In this document: positions 4,959 to 7,199 of the stretch, one piece after another | How the letters are laid out: every line of letters begins with the position of its first letter | How positions within the stretch are numbered: the stretch's first letter is position 1 | NCBI GenBank assembly: GCA_007134665.1 | Contig: SLKH01000066.1 | Coordinates: 1 to 7,199 of the forward strand | Origin: Balneolaceae bacterium | Lineage (GTDB): Bacteria > Bacteroidota > Rhodothermia > Balneolales > Balneolaceae | DNA length: 7,199 nt | Direction: 5' to 3' | The notes under the pieces: model-generated | Told to the model about the DNA's origin: nothing | The model's input: the letters and a program-made list of their open reading frames with translations, nothing else | Database searches by the model: none | Made by a program: the position numbers and the translations under genes

Positions 4959-6887
4959 ATGGATTTTTTTGAAGCCCAGGATCGTGCCAAAAATAATACG
5001 GGCAAACTGATCGTACTCTATCTGCTGGCTGTGATACTTATCATCATCACAGTAAACCTGGCAGCCGCAATCCTGCTGGGCAATGCAGGAGTCGGCCAAT
5101 TTCTTGTCGTATCGACCATCATTCTGACCACGATCATACTTGGTACATTGTACAGAGTAAGTCAACTGCGCGGGGGTGGATCAGCGGTAGCAGAGATGCT
5201 CGGCGGACGTAAAGTAGAACCTTCCACTCAGCATCCAAAAGAACGGCAATTGGTTAACATTGTCGAAGAGATGTCCATTGCTTCCGGGATACCTGTGCCA
5301 GACATTTATATCCTCGACAAGGAAGACAACATCAATGCATTTGCAGCCGGTTATGGAACTGCAGATGCTGCAGTTGGCATTACACGCGGAGCTCTTGAGC
5401 AATTGAATCGTGACGAGATCCAGGGAGTTATCGCACATGAGTTCAGCCATATTTTCAACGGTGATATGCGATTAAATATTCGCCTCATTGGGATATTGAA
5501 TGGAATTCTTATTTTGCACATCGCAGGTATGGTATTAATGCGCAGCACCATGTATTCAGGTGCTATCAGAAGCAGTGGTGGCGGCCGCGGGAATCAGGGC
5601 GGGGGTAATGCCACGATTGCGATTATGCTTTTTGGACTGGCCCTTATCATTATCGGATATATCGGAATGGTTTTCGGACGTATGATCCAGGCGGCCATTT
5701 CCCGCCAAAGAGAATACCTGGCCGATGCCGCTGCCGTTCAATATACCCGTAATCCGGACGGGCTCGCCGGAGCCCTGCGAAAGATTGCCCAAAAGAAAGA
5801 TGGTGCAAAAATAAAAGATGGCCATGCCATGGAACTGAGTCACCTGTTCTTTGCAAGGAGTTTTCATTCTGCCCTTGACATGCTTTTTGCGACGCACCCG
5901 CCGCTTGATAAAAGAATTAAAGCGATCGATCCTGCTTTCGATAAAGAAAATGAGAGGATGAAGAAAAAGATTGACCGAAGGCTCGAAAAAGACCGTATTG
6001 CCAGGTCAAAAACGTCAGCCGCCACCGGAACACAAGGTGGAGGATTGCCAGGTAGCGGGATCATACCCGGTATATCTCCGGAGGTATTACTTGCAGCGAT
6101 TGGAACAGTAGAAGGTGAACAACTTGATCGGGCCGGCAAACTGATCCGGTCGATTCCATCATCCCTTCGGCAGGCTGCGCATGAACCATTGGATGCAGAA
6201 GCCCTGATTTATGGACTGCTTGTTACAGGACAAGATAAGGATGCTGTAATACCAGAATGGCTACTGAATGAACTTGATGATTCAATTACAGACCGGCTGA
6301 AACAAATACTGCCCGAACTGAAAAAATCGGAAAAGAGCTGGTATTTGCCGCTGGCAGAACTTTCGCTGCCAACACTGAGAAAAATGAGCAGACAGCAATA
6401 TGATGATTTTCGTAAAACAATCGAAAAACTCGCTCATAATGATCAGAAGATTTCAATTTTTGAGTTTGCTCTTGAAAAGATGATCATCCGTCAGCTGGAT
6501 AACTACTTTTCTGACAGGAAAAAACCTGAAATCAGGCATCACCATTTAAAACCTCTCGATAAAGAGTTATCCATTCTTTTATCCGGGCTTGCTTACGCTT
6601 CTGAAAGCGATACAAAATCTGCTTTTGAGGCCGGTATCAAATCCATAGAAAAAATGATCCCGGATGGAGTAAAACTCATTCCTGAAAATGAATTTACTCT
6701 TGATCTGCTTGATAAAGCACTTGAAGAATTTGCTGTTTCTGCAAACCCGGTAAAAAAGTATGTGATCAAAGCTTCCATCTACACTGTTGCTTCCGATAAA
6801 AATATCAGTATACCTGAGGCAGAGCTTTTAAGAGCTGTCGGGGAAGCCCTTGATACACCTATTCCTGTAATTGCTGATGATTCCTGA
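4959..6887 (+). CDS. M48 (HtpX-like) membrane zinc protease with long C-terminal extension
   Basis: A 642-residue protein, about twice the size of HtpX (about 290). Four membrane segments are visible: about 17-40, 46-65, 175-194 and 218-240, with a Gly-rich loop (207-216) between the last two. The catalytic core is HtpX-like: NAFAAG (126-131), zinc site HEFSHIFNGDM (160-170; H160 and H164 ligands, E161 catalytic), SRQREYLAD (248-256; E252 third ligand) and THPPLDKRI (312-320). By HtpX topology the active site faces the cytoplasm. Residues about 330-365 are a basic helix and Gly-rich linker. About 370-642 is a helical extension also known, from memory, in M48 proteins of other phyla. It contains IRSIPSSLRQAAHEPLDAEA and ends in a TerB-like stretch, SDKNISIPEAELLRAVGEAL (612-631). 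The start is fixed: a TGA immediately precedes the ATG in frame. No Shine-Dalgarno is seen, so translation may be coupled to lemA. Likely role is membrane protein quality control with LemA; the extension's role is unknown. Confidence 0.94.
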   Translation: MDFFEAQDRAKNNTGKLIVLYLLAVILIIITVNLAAAILLGNAGVGQFLVVSTIILTTIILGTLYRVSQLRGGGSAVAEMLGGRKVEPSTQHPKERQLVNIVEEMSIASGIPVPDIYILDKEDNINAFAAGYGTADAAVGITRGALEQLNRDEIQGVIAHEFSHIFNGDMRLNIRLIGILNGILILHIAGMVLMRSTMYSGAIRSSGGGRGNQGGGNATIAIMLFGLALIIIGYIGMVFGRMIQAAISRQREYLADAAAVQYTRNPDGLAGALRKIAQKKDGAKIKDGHAMELSHLFFARSFHSALDMLFATHPPLDKRIKAIDPAFDKENERMKKKIDRRLEKDRIARSKTSAATGTQGGGLPGSGIIPGISPEVLLAAIGTVEGEQLDRAGKLIRSIPSSLRQAAHEPLDAEALIYGLLVTGQDKDAVIPEWLLNELDDSITDRLKQILPELKKSEKSWYLPLAELSLPTLRKMSRQQYDDFRKTIEKLAHNDQKISIFEFALEKMIIRQLDNYFSDRKKPEIRHHHLKPLDKELSILLSGLAYASESDTKSAFEAGIKSIEKMIPDGVKLIPENEFTLDLLDKALEEFAVSANPVKKYVIKASIYTVASDKNISIPEAELLRAVGEALDTPIPVIADDS

Positions 6888-6921
6888 AAATGTTAACCAA
6901 AAAAAGTAGTTATACCTTTTC

Positions 6922-6934
6922 TGCCCTTCGGGCA
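6922..6934. terminator. Possible terminator between the convergent genes
   Basis: TGCCC (6922-6926) pairs with GGGCA (6930-6934) around loop TTC, 35 bases after the protease stop and 33 bases beyond the stop of the opposing gene. On the + strand it is followed by a T-rich but interrupted run (6937-6956). The minus side lacks a T run. It is a weak intrinsic terminator for the + operon at best. Confidence 0.5.
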
Positions 6935-6966
6935 AATTTGTCATTATTTTATTTACAATTTTAGGG

Positions 6967-7199
6967 TTAATTATTATTGCTGATATTGCGGATCATACCT
7001 GCAAATACAAATCCGTGAAATGGCAACACAGTGTACCAGTAAAGCCGGCCCAATACCCCTTTTGGCCGGAATGTAGCGGTTTGATATAGAGTTCCCTCAT
7101 CGTCTATCCGGAATTCAAGCCATGCCTCACCGGGTAATTTCATTTCAGCAAACAGAAGCAATCTTTTTTCATCTCTGTCTGCTAATAAAACCCTCCAAA
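6967..7199 (-). CDS. SDR family protein, C-terminal DUF2867 domain (5' part outside window)
   Basis: The minus-strand frame is open from the right edge to the TAA at 6967-6969, giving the last 76 complete residues of a longer protein. The visible part reads WRVL, then LLLFAEMKLPGEAWLEFRI (LxLxAEMKxPGxAWLEF), TATFRPKGVLGRLYWY and PFHGFVFAGMIRNI. This is the C-terminal half of DUF2867, the domain that follows an NAD(P)-binding Rossmann domain in YbjT-like SDR-family proteins of about 480-500 residues. The N-terminal Rossmann domain is therefore predicted just beyond the window. The sequence shows no frameshift and a normal C-terminus with a short Asn-rich end. The gene converges on the M48 protease gene. 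Its substrate is unknown. Confidence 0.87.
   Translation of the reverse strand, partial: WRVLLADRDEKRLLLFAEMKLPGEAWLEFRIDDEGTLYQTATFRPKGVLGRLYWYTVLPFHGFVFAGMIRNISNNN

Overview
The window looks like a chromosomal segment of a member of the Bacteroidota in the broad sense, most likely a marine or salt-tolerant Balneolales/Rhodothermota-type bacterium. Three things support this. The first gene ends in a type A sorting domain of the type IX secretion system (T9SS), with the wording (QNFPNPF, then LSSGMYFY) common in that group. Several exported proteins are strongly acidic. Base composition is moderate, and Shine-Dalgarno sites are good at some genes and absent at others. The taxonomic call is inference from protein style and was not checked against a database.

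Layout, left to right. (1) The 3' end of a secreted zinc metalloprotease with a leishmanolysin-like active-site layout, an Ig-like 'choice-of-anchor D' domain and a T9SS tail (1-1185). (2) An exported, acidic, Met-rich protein resembling DUF4412 (1298-2206). (3) A 216-residue NAD(P)-binding atypical SDR of the YhfK type (2377-3027). (4) A DUF4168-type lipoprotein with two tandem copies of a roughly 50-residue helical unit (3172-3720), closed by a strong intrinsic terminator (3748-3789). (5) A gene-free stretch of about 560 bases after that terminator, dominated by a large imperfect palindrome of about 245 bp (3824-4068) with nested hairpins. (6) lemA (4348-4935), followed 23 bp later by an M48/HtpX-type membrane protease with an unusually long cytoplasmic C-terminal extension (4959-6887). 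(7) On the opposite strand, running in from the right edge, the C-terminal DUF2867 domain of a YbjT-like SDR-family protein (6967-7199).

The clearest functional unit is the lemA-M48 pair. The two genes are closely spaced in one direction with no terminator between them, and a candidate promoter lies upstream of lemA. This is a recurrent partnership of a membrane-anchored helical protein with a cytoplasmic-facing membrane protease, probably for envelope protein quality control. The protease's roughly 310-residue tail, which ends in a TerB-like motif, is its distinctive part. The genes left of the palindrome appear to be separate transcription units for envelope or secreted proteins plus one soluble oxidoreductase-like protein.

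I saw no tRNA, rRNA, CRISPR array, intact transposase, integrase or recognisable defence system. The strongest non-coding signal is the palindrome at 3824-4068. Overall this is mostly an ordinary chromosomal region with one repeat-like element and a few protein-architecture points worth checking.
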